This document shows, piece by piece, positions 7,989-16,779 of a DNA stretch of 64,000 nt. Under the pieces are notes generated by a model, which saw nothing but the letters and a program-made list of their open reading frames with translations, had not been told where the DNA came from and ran no database searches. Position 1 is the stretch's first letter. Each line of letters begins with the position of its first letter. This stretch comes from an uncultured beta proteobacterium (GTDB taxonomy: Bacteria > Pseudomonadota > Gammaproteobacteria > Burkholderiales > Burkholderiaceae_E): contig CAIZNI010000056.1 in the NCBI GenBank assembly GCA_903934295.1, positions 124,001 to 188,000 on the forward strand, read 5' to 3'. The translations under genes were made by a program, and so were the position numbers.

Positions 7989-10193
7989 CTATTCGCCGGC
8001 GAACAGGCTGCCCGCGGTCAGGGGATACGCGGCCACATCATCGGTCACCCAGTTCGCCGCGTTCTTGACGCGATTGGCGAACGCCGTCAGGTCGCTGCGA
8101 TCCAGCGACCCGTTGTACCTGACGTTGTCCTGGGCGAAGGACAGATAGGCGCCCGCCGTGACGAGTTCAGGCGGAATCGCGCCGGCGGCCGTGCCCAGGT
8201 TGAGCGCCGCGAGGAATCGGTCCACGGTGATGGCGCCGGCACTGTTGGGCGTCAGGTCGGTGATCGTGCCCTGGAAGGCGTAGATCGTCTCGGCCGACGT
8301 GCTGAGGCCACCGCCCTTGCCCTGGATGCTGCCCTTGCTGGCCACCGGGGTGAGCAGGTCGGTCTGGATGGTGATGATGGTGCCGGCCGGATAGGCCACG
8401 TCCGCCGTCCACACATAGGCCGCTTCGCCCGTCGCCGGCATGCCGGTGGCCGCGACGTAATCGCGGTCCGAGAAGCCGATCGCCGTCCCTGCGCCGATCG
8501 GCTTGAGCAGAACGAAGGCGATCGCGTCGACCGCGTCGGCGTTGGCCGCCAGGAACAGCAGGTCTCCCGCCGCCAGGGTGGACGGCGGTGCGGCCGCGGT
8601 GGTGAAGGCCAGCGTGGTCGCGTTGGTGATGCCGGCGAACGGATTGCCCGAGGCGTCCTTGATCACCCCGGCCGGAAACTGCAGGTTGTAGGTGAAGCCG
8701 CGCAGCAGATCGGCGCTGGGGTTGATGTTGGCGGTGTTGCCGCTGACGGTGACCTGGGTGGCGTCACCGATCGGAATGGTCCGGGTGTCCCCGGCTCCGT
8801 TGCTCAGGGTCAGGTTGCCGGTGCCGGCCGTGACCGGCTCGTTGAAGGTCAGCACGATGCGGCTGCTGGTGACGCCGGTGGTACCGGCCGCGGGCGCGGC
8901 GCTAACCAGGGTGGGGGCCGTGGTGTCGACCAGCCCGGCGGTCGTGAAGGCCAGTTCGCTGGTGCCGGTGATCGCCGGTGCGTTGGCGCCGCTGGCATCC
9001 TTGAAGACGCCGGCCGCCCAGGTAACGCTGTAGGGGCTGCCGGCGAACAGGTCGGTGCTCGGGTTGATCGTCACGGTGGTGCCGCTGATCTTCACCTGCG
9101 TGGTGTCGCTGACCGCGATGCTGCGGGTGTCGCCCGTGCCATTGCTCAGCACGATGACGCCGGTTCCCGCGCTGACCGTCTGGTTGAAGCTCAGATAGAG
9201 GTTGCTGCGCACGCCCACCGCAGTCTTGCTGGTGGTGGGCGAGTAGACCACCATCTCGGGCGAGCCGGGCCCGCCACCGATTTCGCTCACCACATAGATG
9301 TTGCCGCTGCCGTCCATCGTCAGGCCCTCGTTCTGGGCGATGCTGCTGACCGGCAGGGTGCTGTGGATGTTGCCGGCGCGGTCGATCTTGACGATCTTGC
9401 CGTCGGGCGCGCTCAGGATCAGCAGGTGGGCGTGATCCGGTGCGGTGCTGGGCACCGTGTTCGACAGGGCGTGGATGTCGTTGTGCGCAGTGAGGCCGGT
9501 GAGCGTCGGCGTGAACAGGTTGGTGGCGTTTTCCAGGGTCGGCGATCCGTTCGTCGCGGTGCCGGCGCCGAAGTTGATGCCGGTCTGGAACACGCCCGAG
9601 GGGCCCGACTCCTTGACCGCGACGAAGCCCCCGGTCAGCGGATCGAAGGACAGGCCCTCGATGCCGATGTTGCCGATGGTGGTGCCGAGCTTGACCGTCC
9701 GAACGCCGGCGCCGCCCAGCGTGGTGTTGGGCACGTAGGTGAACTCGTTGACCTGCCGCGAGCGCTCTTCGACCAGCGCGAACTTGCCCCCGCCCAGGTA
9801 GGCGATGCCTTCCGGGTCGTAGAAGTAGGTGCCCTGGGGCTTGGTGACGTCAGCCGCCAGCGTCATCGAGTCGATGAGCGCGCCGGTCTTGGAGACCTGC
9901 ACGACGGCGGTGCCGCCGTCGCCGACCACGAACAGGGTGCCGGTGTCCTTGTTGAAGGTGACGCCGGAGGCCTCTTCGGCCAGCAGGTTCGCGCCCGTGC
10001 CCACCGGCAGGCGATAGCGGCCGCTCTGCGTGTAGTTCGCGAGGTCGTAGGTGCTTTGCGGGTCGGTGAAGCTCAGTGTCGGGGTGGCCAGGGCCAGCGG
10101 GGTGTCGCTGCTGCCGCCGCCGCAGGCGGCGAGGCCGGCCGAGATCAGGGCCGCGAGGGCAAGACGATGGGCAAGGGCGGGGGCGCGGAACAT
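7989..10193 (-). CDS. Secreted multidomain lipoprotein: SdiA-regulated/YjiK-type propeller, two SbsA-type Ig-like domains, C-terminal unassigned domain
   Basis: A 734-residue protein with a lipoprotein signal peptide (LALAALISAGLAAC-GGGSS, lipobox LAAC near residue 24). Residues about 45-330 have the layout of the SdiA-regulated/YjiK family: EEASGVTFNKDTGTLFVVGD, YDPEGIAYLGGGKFALVEER, IGIEGLSFDPLTGGFVAVKE and NEGLTMDGSGNIYVVSE. Two repeats related to bacterial SbsA Ig-like domains follow (LSFNQTVSAGTGVIVLSNG... and TFNEPVTAGTGNLTLSNG...), each about 105 residues. The last 180 residues begin AAGDLLFLAANADAVDAIAFVLL and contain IGFSDRDYV, a region I recognise only as common at the end of secreted bacterial proteins. 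No catalytic residues can be assigned; a surface or periplasmic binding or esterase-like role is possible. Confidence 0.85.
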   Translation of the reverse strand: MFRAPALAHRLALAALISAGLAACGGGSSDTPLALATPTLSFTDPQSTYDLANYTQSGRYRLPVGTGANLLAEEASGVTFNKDTGTLFVVGDGGTAVVQVSKTGALIDSMTLAADVTKPQGTYFYDPEGIAYLGGGKFALVEERSRQVNEFTYVPNTTLGGAGVRTVKLGTTIGNIGIEGLSFDPLTGGFVAVKESGPSGVFQTGINFGAGTATNGSPTLENATNLFTPTLTGLTAHNDIHALSNTVPSTAPDHAHLLILSAPDGKIVKIDRAGNIHSTLPVSSIAQNEGLTMDGSGNIYVVSEIGGGPGSPEMVVYSPTTSKTAVGVRSNLYLSFNQTVSAGTGVIVLSNGTGDTRSIAVSDTTQVKISGTTVTINPSTDLFAGSPYSVTWAAGVFKDASGANAPAITGTSELAFTTAGLVDTTAPTLVSAAPAAGTTGVTSSRIVLTFNEPVTAGTGNLTLSNGAGDTRTIPIGDATQVTVSGNTANINPSADLLRGFTYNLQFPAGVIKDASGNPFAGITNATTLAFTTAAAPPSTLAAGDLLFLAANADAVDAIAFVLLKPIGAGTAIGFSDRDYVAATGMPATGEAAYVWTADVAYPAGTIITIQTDLLTPVASKGSIQGKGGGLSTSAETIYAFQGTITDLTPNSAGAITVDRFLAALNLGTAAGAIPPELVTAGAYLSFAQDNVRYNGSLDRSDLTAFANRVKNAANWVTDDVAAYPLTAGSLFAGE

Positions 10194-10250
10194 GGGATGC
10201 GGCTCTCGGTGAGGAAAGCAGCATCATTGCCCCGTCATGTGACGGGACGG

Positions 10251-11120
10251 TTACGCCGCGGCGGCTGCGGTCGGCACTTCCCCGAGCACCGAGGTCCGGT
10301 GCATCTCGCGCCGGTGGCCGTCGTAGTCGTTGACCGCGAGGTGCTGCACCACCCGGTTGTCCCAGATGGTCAGCATGTGCGGGCGCCAGGTCACGCGGAT
10401 GATGAACTCCGGGCGCACCGAGTGCTCGCACAGGAAGCCGAGCAGGCCAGCGCTCTCCGGCTCGGTCATGTCCTCGAGGCGGATGGTGTAGACCTTGTTC
10501 ACGTACAGCGCCCTGCGTCCGGTGTCCGGGTGACGGCGAACCATCGGGTGCACGAACTCTGCCAGTGCCTCGGGACCGGTCCGGATCTTCATCGAGCGCA
10601 GATGCGTGCCGCTGGCCAGATGGCTTTGAGGACCATAGGGCCGGCGCGCGCTGTGCACCGCGTTCGTCTGCTCCAGCAGCGCCTGCATCCCGGGCGACAG
10701 CGACTCGAAGGCCAGGTACTGGTTGGCGAACAGGGTGTCGCCGCCCACCGGCGGCAGTTGGCGGGCGTGCAGCAGCGTGTAGCTGGGCGGGGTCTCGAGA
10801 AAGCTCCAGTCGCTGTGCCAGTTGCCCCCGAAATTCAGGCGCCGGGTCTCGTCGGCCTCCTTGACCACCGCGATCACATTCGGGTGGGTGGTCTCGCCTT
10901 CGACGAAGGGTTCCAGTCCGAAGGGGCCCAGCCGCGCGGTGAAACGCGACAGTTCCCGGTCGTCCAGCGGCTGGTCGGGCAGGGTGACCACCAGATGCTC
11001 ATGCAGCGCGCGCTGGATTTCGGCGATGGTGTCGTCGTCGGCGCGGGTCAGGTCGACGCCGGTGATCTCGGCGCCGCCGGCGCCACTGAGTTGCCTGACC
11101 TGGATTTTCCGGTAAGTCAT
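10251..11120 (-). CDS. TauD/TfdA-family Fe(II)/2-oxoglutarate-dependent dioxygenase
   Basis: A 289-residue protein of TauD length. The iron triad is visible: H102-x-D104 in GGNWHSDWSF and the distal H260 in IWDNRVVQHLAVNDY; the 2-oxoglutarate-binding Arg lies a few residues on (GHRREMHR). Family members hydroxylate taurine, 2,4-D, alkyl sulfates or other carboxylates using O2 and 2-oxoglutarate. The gene is the last of a minus-strand group (ABC permease, ATPase, binding protein, TctC receptor, TauD), the context of a sulfonate, sulfate-ester or organic-acid utilisation unit. No sulfur-assimilation gene is nearby, so taurine itself is only one option. The C-terminus ends in an alanine run. Confidence 0.9.
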   Translation of the reverse strand: MTYRKIQVRQLSGAGGAEITGVDLTRADDDTIAEIQRALHEHLVVTLPDQPLDDRELSRFTARLGPFGLEPFVEGETTHPNVIAVVKEADETRRLNFGGNWHSDWSFLETPPSYTLLHARQLPPVGGDTLFANQYLAFESLSPGMQALLEQTNAVHSARRPYGPQSHLASGTHLRSMKIRTGPEALAEFVHPMVRRHPDTGRRALYVNKVYTIRLEDMTEPESAGLLGFLCEHSVRPEFIIRVTWRPHMLTIWDNRVVQHLAVNDYDGHRREMHRTSVLGEVPTAAAAA

Positions 11121-11154
11121 CTGTTGGGTCCCTTCAGGATCGGCCGCGGCCGGT

Positions 11155-12141
11155 CTATTTCGCAGTGATGTTGGCGCTCTTGATCACCGCGCCCCATTTG
11201 GCGTGGTCGGTGCGGATCATCGCACCGAACTCCTGGGGAGAGGTCGGCTGCGGGGTCATGCCCTGCACCAGCAGCGCCTGTTGCAGGGGACCATCGGCCA
11301 GCGTGCGCCGCATCGCCAGGTTCAGGCGATCGACGATCTCGCGCGGGGTGCCGGCCGGGGCGGCCACGCCGAACCAGGTTGTCGCCTCGAAGCCGGCCAG
11401 GCCGGACTCCAGGAAGGTCGGCACCTGGGGCGCCAGCGGCGAGCGCATCTTCTGACCGAGGGCCAGCCCGACCACATCGCCGCTCTCCATGGTCTTGAGG
11501 TGGCTGGGCAGGATGTCCATCATCAGCGGCACGCGCCCGCCCATCACATCGACCATTGCCGGTGCCGAGCCGTTGTAGGGCACGTGGATGACGTCGATGC
11601 CGGCGCTGCTCTTGAGCAGTTCGATGGCCAGATGACTGGGTGTGCCGTGGCCATAGGAGGCGATCGCCATCTGGCCGGGCTTTTCCTTGGCCCGGCGGAT
11701 GACGTCGGCGAAGCTGCGGATGTCGGACTTCTTCGCGGCCACCAGCATCAGCGGGTTGGCGCTGATCAGCGTGACCGGTTCGAGGTCCTTGAGCGGGTCA
11801 TAGCCGATCGGGGTGGTGGCCAGCAGAGGGCCGGTCACCAGGTTGGCCACCACCGCGGTGAGCAGGGTGTAGCCGTCGGCGGGCGCGCGGGCCACGTACT
11901 GGGCGCCGATCATCGTGCCCGCGCCGGGCTTGTTGTTCACCACCACCTGCTGACCGAGTTCCTCCGACAGGCGCCGCGCGATCAGGCGCACCGCGATGTC
12001 GGTCGCTCCGCCGGCCGCATAGGGCACCACCCAGGTGATCGGGCGGTTGGGGTAGGCGGCCTGGGCACCGGCCAGCGCCGGGGCGGCGCCCAGGACAGCA
12101 GCCAGCAGGGCTGCTGCCGCGGTCTTCAGGTTCTTGAGCAT
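11155..12141 (-). CDS. Tripartite tricarboxylate transporter-type receptor (TctC/Bug family)
   Basis: A 328-residue exported protein: signal peptide of about 27 residues (LKTAAAALLAAVLGAAPALAGAQA), then the Bug signature YPNRPITWVVPYAAGGATDIAVRL and the GAGTMIGAQYVARAPADGYTLL segment that lines the carboxylate site. Bug proteins are greatly expanded in Burkholderiales and bind di- and tricarboxylates, aromatic acids and the like. No TctA/TctB membrane genes are present. Instead the gene sits in an ABC-importer operon, so this receptor is an orphan that may borrow a remote TctAB or act as a sensor. It begins 36 bp downstream of the preceding binding-protein stop. Confidence 0.93.
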   Translation of the reverse strand: MLKNLKTAAAALLAAVLGAAPALAGAQAAYPNRPITWVVPYAAGGATDIAVRLIARRLSEELGQQVVVNNKPGAGTMIGAQYVARAPADGYTLLTAVVANLVTGPLLATTPIGYDPLKDLEPVTLISANPLMLVAAKKSDIRSFADVIRRAKEKPGQMAIASYGHGTPSHLAIELLKSSAGIDVIHVPYNGSAPAMVDVMGGRVPLMMDILPSHLKTMESGDVVGLALGQKMRSPLAPQVPTFLESGLAGFEATTWFGVAAPAGTPREIVDRLNLAMRRTLADGPLQQALLVQGMTPQPTSPQEFGAMIRTDHAKWGAVIKSANITAK

Positions 12142-12177
12142 GAACTTCTCGCAGGGGAGGGTGAGTGTCGGTACGGA

Positions 12178-13260
12178 TCATCGCGGGGCGCGCGAATCGC
12201 CCACTTTCATTGCCGCGTCGAGCAGCGAGCGGGGCGCGATCAGGTCCTGCGGATTGGCCGGTGCCTGCTTGATGGCCTCGGCCTCGACCGCGATGCGGGC
12301 CTGCTGGCGCACCTGGGCGGCCAGGCCGTTGGGGCTGGTGAACGACACCGGCGAGTCGGCCGAGAGCAGTTCCTGCAGGGTGACGGGCGGCTGCTGCTTG
12401 AGCAGGTGCTCGGCGGCGGCCCGCGATATCCCGTTGGCGGTGCTGATCGCGGTGTAGACCGGCTCGGCGGCGGCGCCGCCCTTGGCCAGCGCGTCGCGCA
12501 TCTCCAGGTTCGACGCATTGAGGGCGGCGACGAAGCGGGCGGCGACCTCGGGTTTCGAGGCGAGGAACTCGCGGGTCATGGTCCAGATCGAGCTCGAGGG
12601 GAATCCGACATCGACCGCCCGCTGCACCAGCTTCGCGCCGGACGCCTCCAGGCGCGCGCCCCAGACATCCCAGACGTAATAGCCGTCGATCTGGCCGCGC
12701 TGGTAGGCCGGCACCGCGACCGGCGGCGCCAGCACGATCATGTTGATGTCGGCGGTCGTCATCCCCGCCCTCTGGAGCGACCAGCGCAGCGCGTAGTCGG
12801 CCTGCGAGTTCTTGGCGATCCCGATGTTCTTGCCTTTCCAGGTCCGGGGGTCGGCGGTCATGCCCGAGGCGGGATTCGCGTAGAGGCCCAGCTTGGTGGT
12901 GCTTGCATCGGCATAGACCGCGCGCAGGTTGATGCCGATCGAGTTGGCCACGATCATCGCCGACGGCGCCATGGTGGCGGTCTGGATCTCGCCGCTGCCC
13001 AGGAAGGACAGCAGCGCAGCGCCGTTGGCGCCCTCGACCATGTCGATCTTCAGGCCGAAGCGGCGCCAGACGTCGACATGCTGGGCATAGGCGAAGTCCC
13101 AGGAAGCACCCGGACCCCAGGCGACCTTGACCACCTGCAGGGGGCCGGCCGGCGGGTCGGCCGCCAGCGCCGAGCCGCTCAGGCCAGCCGTGCCCAGTGC
13201 CAGGCAGGCCGCGGCGGCGGCGCCACGGACAAATGCGACGATTGCGTTGATCGGGTTCAC
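12178..13260 (-). CDS. ABC transporter substrate-binding protein, NitT/TauT (SsuA/TauA-like) type
   Basis: The track merges this gene with an upstream open frame. The start is the GTG at 13260 (VNPINAIVAFVRG), giving 360 residues with a signal peptide (AAAAACLALGTAGLSGSALA-ADPP). The mature protein has the NMT1/SsuA-like fold: VVKVAWGPGASWDFAYAQHVDVWRRFGLKIDMVEG near the N-terminus, then GSGEIQTATMAPSAMIVA and GQIDGYYVWDVWGARLEA. It would bind a sulfonate, nitrate, taurine or similar ligand and deliver it to the ATPase/permease encoded just upstream in the same operon. Substrate not assignable from the sequence. Confidence 0.9.
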   Translation of the reverse strand: MNPINAIVAFVRGAAAAACLALGTAGLSGSALAADPPAGPLQVVKVAWGPGASWDFAYAQHVDVWRRFGLKIDMVEGANGAALLSFLGSGEIQTATMAPSAMIVANSIGINLRAVYADASTTKLGLYANPASGMTADPRTWKGKNIGIAKNSQADYALRWSLQRAGMTTADINMIVLAPPVAVPAYQRGQIDGYYVWDVWGARLEASGAKLVQRAVDVGFPSSSIWTMTREFLASKPEVAARFVAALNASNLEMRDALAKGGAAAEPVYTAISTANGISRAAAEHLLKQQPPVTLQELLSADSPVSFTSPNGLAAQVRQQARIAVEAEAIKQAPANPQDLIAPRSLLDAAMKVGDSRAPR

Positions 13261-13307
13261 TAGGCCGTCTCCTTGATGAGTGCCGGTGGCGAGCACCGGT
13301 GGTTGAG

Positions 13308-13367
13308 TGGTGCCGGGAAGCGTGGCGCGGGAAAGCGTGATGCCGGGAAGCGTGGTGCCGGGAAGCG
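13308..13367. repeat. Four tandem copies of a 15-bp unit (TGGTGCCGGGAAGCG)
   Basis: Contiguous units at 13308, 13323, 13338 and 13353: units 1 and 4 are identical, unit 3 differs at one base and unit 2 at a few positions. A partial fifth unit follows. The array fills the 119-bp gap between the ATPase stop (13380) and the binding-protein start (13260) of one operon. No stop codon lies inside it in the operon direction. Confidence 0.9.
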
Positions 13368-13379
13368 TGGTGCGCGCGA

Positions 13380-14198
13380 TCAGGCCGGAACGAGGCGTTC
13401 CAGCTGGTCGATGAGTTCGTGCTTCAGGTCGTTGAATTCGGGCCGCATCACGATGTCCCGGTAGTTCTCGTCGCCGCGAAAGGGGACGCTCACCTGGCGC
13501 AGCAGGCGACCCGGTGCCGCCGACATCAGAAAGACATGGTCGGAGATCAGCAGCGCTTCCTCGACGTCGTGGGTGATGAACAGCACGGTTCGCGTGCCGT
13601 CCGTCTTGACCACGCGCCGCAGCAGTTGCTGCATCGACAGGCGGGTCTGTGCGTCGAGCGCGGCGAAGGGTTCGTCCATCAGCAGGATGCTGCTGTCGGC
13701 GATCAGCAGCCGGGCGAGCGCGGCGCGCGACTGCATGCCGCCCGAAAGCTGGTGGGGGAAGAGTTTTTGCGCGTCGTGCAGACCGACGCTTTCCAGGTAA
13801 TGCGCGGCGGCGTCGGCGATCTCGGCGCGCGATCGCGTGGCGCCGCCGATCCGGCCGTGGCGGCAGGGGAACGCGACGTTTTCGGCGATGGTGAGCCAGG
13901 GCAGCAGGTTGGGGCGCTGGAACATGAAGCCCCGATCCGGGCCCGGCGCCGACACCGGCAATCCGGCCGCGAGCACCTCGCCGGTGGTGGGCAGGGTGAA
14001 GCCGGCGACCAGGTTCAGGACGGTGGTCTTGCCGCAACCGGTCGGGCCGATCACGGTGGCCGTCTCGCCGGCAGCGACCCGCAGGCTGATGTCGTCCAGG
14101 GCCAGCCGGTCACCCGCGCGGGTCGGGAACGATTTCGACACCGATCGCAGTTCGATGCGCGCCGGTTGACCGGCCGGGTTTGCGAGTGCTTCGGTCAT
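13380..14198 (-). CDS. ABC transporter ATP-binding protein, NitT/TauT (SsuB/TauB-like) type
   Basis: The start is the ATG at 14198 ([11 protein letters not shown]), overlapping the permease stop by four bases and giving 272 residues; the 588-residue track ORF is an upstream extension. Walker A is GPTGCGKTT, the signature LSGGMQSR, Walker B ILLMDEP, and the H-loop [27 protein letters not shown] is characteristic of SsuB/TauB-like ATPases. It energises the adjacent permease and binding protein. Translation is probably coupled to the permease. Confidence 0.93.
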   Translation of the reverse strand: MTEALANPAGQPARIELRSVSKSFPTRAGDRLALDDISLRVAAGETATVIGPTGCGKTTVLNLVAGFTLPTTGEVLAAGLPVSAPGPDRGFMFQRPNLLPWLTIAENVAFPCRHGRIGGATRSRAEIADAAAHYLESVGLHDAQKLFPHQLSGGMQSRAALARLLIADSSILLMDEPFAALDAQTRLSMQQLLRRVVKTDGTRTVLFITHDVEEALLISDHVFLMSAAPGRLLRQVSVPFRGDENYRDIVMRPEFNDLKHELIDQLERLVPA

Positions 14199-15124
14199 CG
14201 TCCAACCCAGTGCAGCAGCCGCCGCTCGATCATCAGGAACACCATGTCGATGCCCACCCCGACCAGCCCGATCAGGGCCACGCCGACGTAGACCTTGTTG
14301 ATCGCATAGACCTGCGAGGCGCTCTGGATCAGGTAGCCGAGGCCGACCTGGGCGGCGATCAGCTCCGACGCCACCACCACCGCCCAGCTCAGCGCCATCG
14401 CGGTGCGCAGGCTCACGAAGATCTGCGGCAGCGCCGACGGGAGCACCACCCGGACCAGGGTCGAGAAGGTCGACAGCCGATAGTTGCGGGCCAGCCGGAA
14501 GTAGTCGGCCGGCACCGATCGCACGCCGCTCACCGATCCCAGCAGCACATAGAGGAAGGCGGTCATGAAGATCACGAAGACCTTCGCGAACTCGCCGATG
14601 CCGAACCAGATCACCACGATCGGCACGAAGGCGAGCGCCGGAATCGGACGCAGGAAGCCGAACAGGGGCAGCAGGAACGCGCCGGCCCGTTCGTTGTAGC
14701 CGAGCACGATGCCCAGCGGCACGCCCAGGCAGGCCGCGAGCAGAAAGCCGGCGGCGGTGCGCAGCACGCTGGCACGGACATGGTCGAAGAGCCCGTGTCC
14801 GCCGTATCCGCGCTGGAACAGTTCCAGCGCCGCGGCACCCACGCCCGACGGCGTGCCGAGGAACTCCGCCCGCACGCCGGGTACGATGCCCAGCGGAATC
14901 AGATACTCCCAGATCAGCAGGATCAGGACGAACACCGACAGCGGGGGCAGAATCCGGGCGCCGAGGCCGCGAAGTCCGGCGCGCCACGAGGCGCCGGTCG
15001 GTCTGCCCGCGGGCGGGCGTGGCGTCGCGGCAGGGCGTGGCGCCGCCGCGGTGGGGCGTGCTCGGGAGGGGGCGCCGGCTGGGTCTTCGATCGGCGGAGT
15101 CATCGGATTTATCGGAATTGTCAT
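14195..15124 (-). CDS. ABC transporter permease, NitT/TauT (SsuC/TauC-like) type
   Basis: A 309-residue inner-membrane permease, first gene of the minus-strand operon. The N-terminal about 60 residues are an unusual Pro/Ala/Arg-rich cytoplasmic extension (PTAAAPRPAATPRPPAGRP), itself weakly repetitive. The usual BPD_transp_1 core follows, with GYGGHGLFDHVRASVLRTAAGF, LPLFGFLRPIPALAFVPIVVIWFGIG and the EAA-type loop SVRSVPADYFRLARNY...VVLPSALPQIF. About six transmembrane segments are visible. The start is only 34 bp from the divergent GntR gene. Confidence 0.92.
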   Translation of the reverse strand: MTIPINPMTPPIEDPAGAPSRARPTAAAPRPAATPRPPAGRPTGASWRAGLRGLGARILPPLSVFVLILLIWEYLIPLGIVPGVRAEFLGTPSGVGAAALELFQRGYGGHGLFDHVRASVLRTAAGFLLAACLGVPLGIVLGYNERAGAFLLPLFGFLRPIPALAFVPIVVIWFGIGEFAKVFVIFMTAFLYVLLGSVSGVRSVPADYFRLARNYRLSTFSTLVRVVLPSALPQIFVSLRTAMALSWAVVVASELIAAQVGLGYLIQSASQVYAINKVYVGVALIGLVGVGIDMVFLMIERRLLHWVGR

Positions 15125-15158
15125 TGCACTGGCTCAACCAAACCAAACCTAATGTACC

Positions 15159-15941
15159 ATGGTTAGAACGTTTGATTCACCGAATCCCGACTGGCCTTCG
15201 CTGTCTGCTCCCGCCGTGCGCACCCTGTTCGACAAGAGCCCCGTTCCGCTTTATTCCCAGCTGGCCGAACTGCTGCGCCAGCGGCTGGCGCGCGGTCAAT
15301 GGAAGATCGGCGAGAAGCTGCCCTCGATCGAGGCGCTGATGCGCGAGTTCGGGGTGGCCCGGGTGACGGTGCGCCAGGCGGTGGAGCTGCTGGCGCGCGA
15401 CGGGCTGCTCTCGCCGCAGGCCGGGCGCGGCACGCTGGTCACTGCCTTGCCCGAGCCCGAGCGCTGGCTGCGCCTGGAGACCTCGCTGCGCGAACTCGCC
15501 GATGTCTATCGCAACGACAAGCCCAAGCTCACCCTGATCGAGGAAGCCGCCAGCCTGCCCGCGCTGCAGCCGGCCGATGGCCGGGCCGCCGCGCGCTACC
15601 ACTTTCTGCGCCGCGTGCATTCGCGCAACGGCGAGGCGTTCTGCGTGATCTCGCTGTACCTCGACGAGCGCGTGTTCGAGTTGGCGCCCGAGCGGTTTCG
15701 CCAGGAAACCGTCATTCCGGTGCTGCTCGATCTGCCCGAGGTCAGGATCGCCCGGGCCCGCCAGACGCTGGTGGTCACCACCGCCGATGTCGAGGTCGCC
15801 GGCCACCTGGGCATCGCACTCAATTCGCCGGTCGCCCAGGTGCGCCGCGTGTTCACCGCGGCCGACGAGACCGTTCTGTACCTGGGCGAGGTCACCTACC
15901 GGGGTGACTACATCCAGTTCGAGATGGACTTGCGGCTGTGA
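15159..15941 (+). CDS. GntR-family regulator with UTRA effector domain (HutC subfamily)
   Basis: A 260-residue protein. The winged helix spans about residues 20-90: PVPLYSQLAELLRQRLARGQWKIGEKLPSIEALMREFGVARVTVRQAVELLARDGLL, the classic GntR pattern. The UTRA ligand-binding domain follows (RVHSRNGEAFCVISLYLDERVFE... to YRGDYIQFEMDLRL). The 34-bp divergent gap to the ABC permease must contain the operators and promoters of both directions. Neither a Shine-Dalgarno motif nor spacing favours the ATG at 15159 strongly, so a leaderless or later start is possible. It likely represses the divergent uptake operon and its own operon with the dioxygenase and dehydrogenase (inference). Confidence 0.92.
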   Translation: MVRTFDSPNPDWPSLSAPAVRTLFDKSPVPLYSQLAELLRQRLARGQWKIGEKLPSIEALMREFGVARVTVRQAVELLARDGLLSPQAGRGTLVTALPEPERWLRLETSLRELADVYRNDKPKLTLIEEAASLPALQPADGRAAARYHFLRRVHSRNGEAFCVISLYLDERVFELAPERFRQETVIPVLLDLPEVRIARARQTLVVTTADVEVAGHLGIALNSPVAQVRRVFTAADETVLYLGEVTYRGDYIQFEMDLRL

Positions 15942-15999
15942 CGCCGGCCACGCGCCCGACCGCTTCGACAACCCACCCCCACCGACCGAGGAGACTGCC

Positions 16000-16764
16000 T
16001 TGCTACCGCTGAATCCCGAGGAGATCGCGCGCTACCGGCGCGACGGCATCATCCAGCCGCGCCAGGGCCTGGGCCCCGAGGCGCTCGCCCGCCTGCGCGA
16101 CAAGCTCGACCGATTCCTGATCGAGCAGAACATCACCGATGCCGACTATGTGCCGGACATCATCGAGCGCGATCCGAGCTGGCTGGAATACGGGGTGATG
16201 CCCGAGATCCTGGATGCGGTTGCGCAGCTGATCGGTGACGACATCATCATCTGGGGCTCGGCCCTGTTCTGCAAGGCGGGCAAGGGCGGTCGCGCCACGC
16301 CCTGGCACCAGGACGGCCACTACTGGCCGATCCGTCCGCTCGAGACCGTCACCGCCTGGATCGCGATCGACAACGTGAATGCCGAGAACAGCTGCCTGCG
16401 GGTGATCCCCGGCTCGCACCGGGATCGCGTCAGCTACCAGCACGATGTGGACAACAGCGACGCGATCATCCTGAATCAGGTGCTCAAGTCCGAGCATCTG
16501 CAAAGCGCGCCGCCGCGCGACATCGAGCTCGAGCCCGGGCGTTTCTCGATCCACGACGTGTACCTGATCCACGGCGCGAATCCGAACAATTCCGGCAAGC
16601 GGCGCGCCGGCATGGTGTTTCGCTACATGCCGGCCTCCTCGGTGTTCGACCGCGAACTGGCTGCCCGGCAGGTCCAGGAGATGGGCGTGCTGGACCTGTC
16701 ACGGCGCCAGCTCCACCTGGTGCGCGGCGTCGATCGCAGCGGCCGCAACGACATCCGGCGCTGA
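16000..16764 (+). CDS. Phytanoyl-CoA dioxygenase (PhyH)-family Fe(II)/2-oxoglutarate oxygenase
   Basis: The track ORF at 15787 overlaps the GntR gene in another frame. GAGGAGA seven bases before a TTG at 16000 sets the start, giving 254 residues. The PhyH iron site is clear: H103-x-D105 in TPWHQDGHYWP and the distal H191 in VYLIHGANPNNSGKRR, whose Arg is the likely 2-oxoglutarate anchor. VIPGSHR is also typical. Members hydroxylate a range of small molecules, including organic acids and phosphonates, at the expense of O2 and 2-oxoglutarate. It lies between GntR and a beta-hydroxyacid dehydrogenase, suggesting a hydroxylation-then-oxidation route for the compound imported by the divergent ABC system (inference). 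Confidence 0.9.
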   Translation: MLPLNPEEIARYRRDGIIQPRQGLGPEALARLRDKLDRFLIEQNITDADYVPDIIERDPSWLEYGVMPEILDAVAQLIGDDIIIWGSALFCKAGKGGRATPWHQDGHYWPIRPLETVTAWIAIDNVNAENSCLRVIPGSHRDRVSYQHDVDNSDAIILNQVLKSEHLQSAPPRDIELEPGRFSIHDVYLIHGANPNNSGKRRAGMVFRYMPASSVFDRELAARQVQEMGVLDLSRRQLHLVRGVDRSGRNDIRR

Positions 16765-16779
16765 GCGCGGGGAGCTCCG

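Noticed and set aside
9363-11168. 601-residue plus-strand ORF
   Set aside because: Antisense to the lipoprotein and TauD genes; no domain.
11203-13263. 686-residue plus-strand ORF
   Set aside because: Antisense to the TctC receptor and the NitT-type binding protein; composition is a shadow pattern.
13380-15146. 588-residue ORF joining permease and ATPase
   Set aside because: The upstream half is a shadow of the permease in another frame; the ATPase starts at 14198 with a 4-bp overlap.
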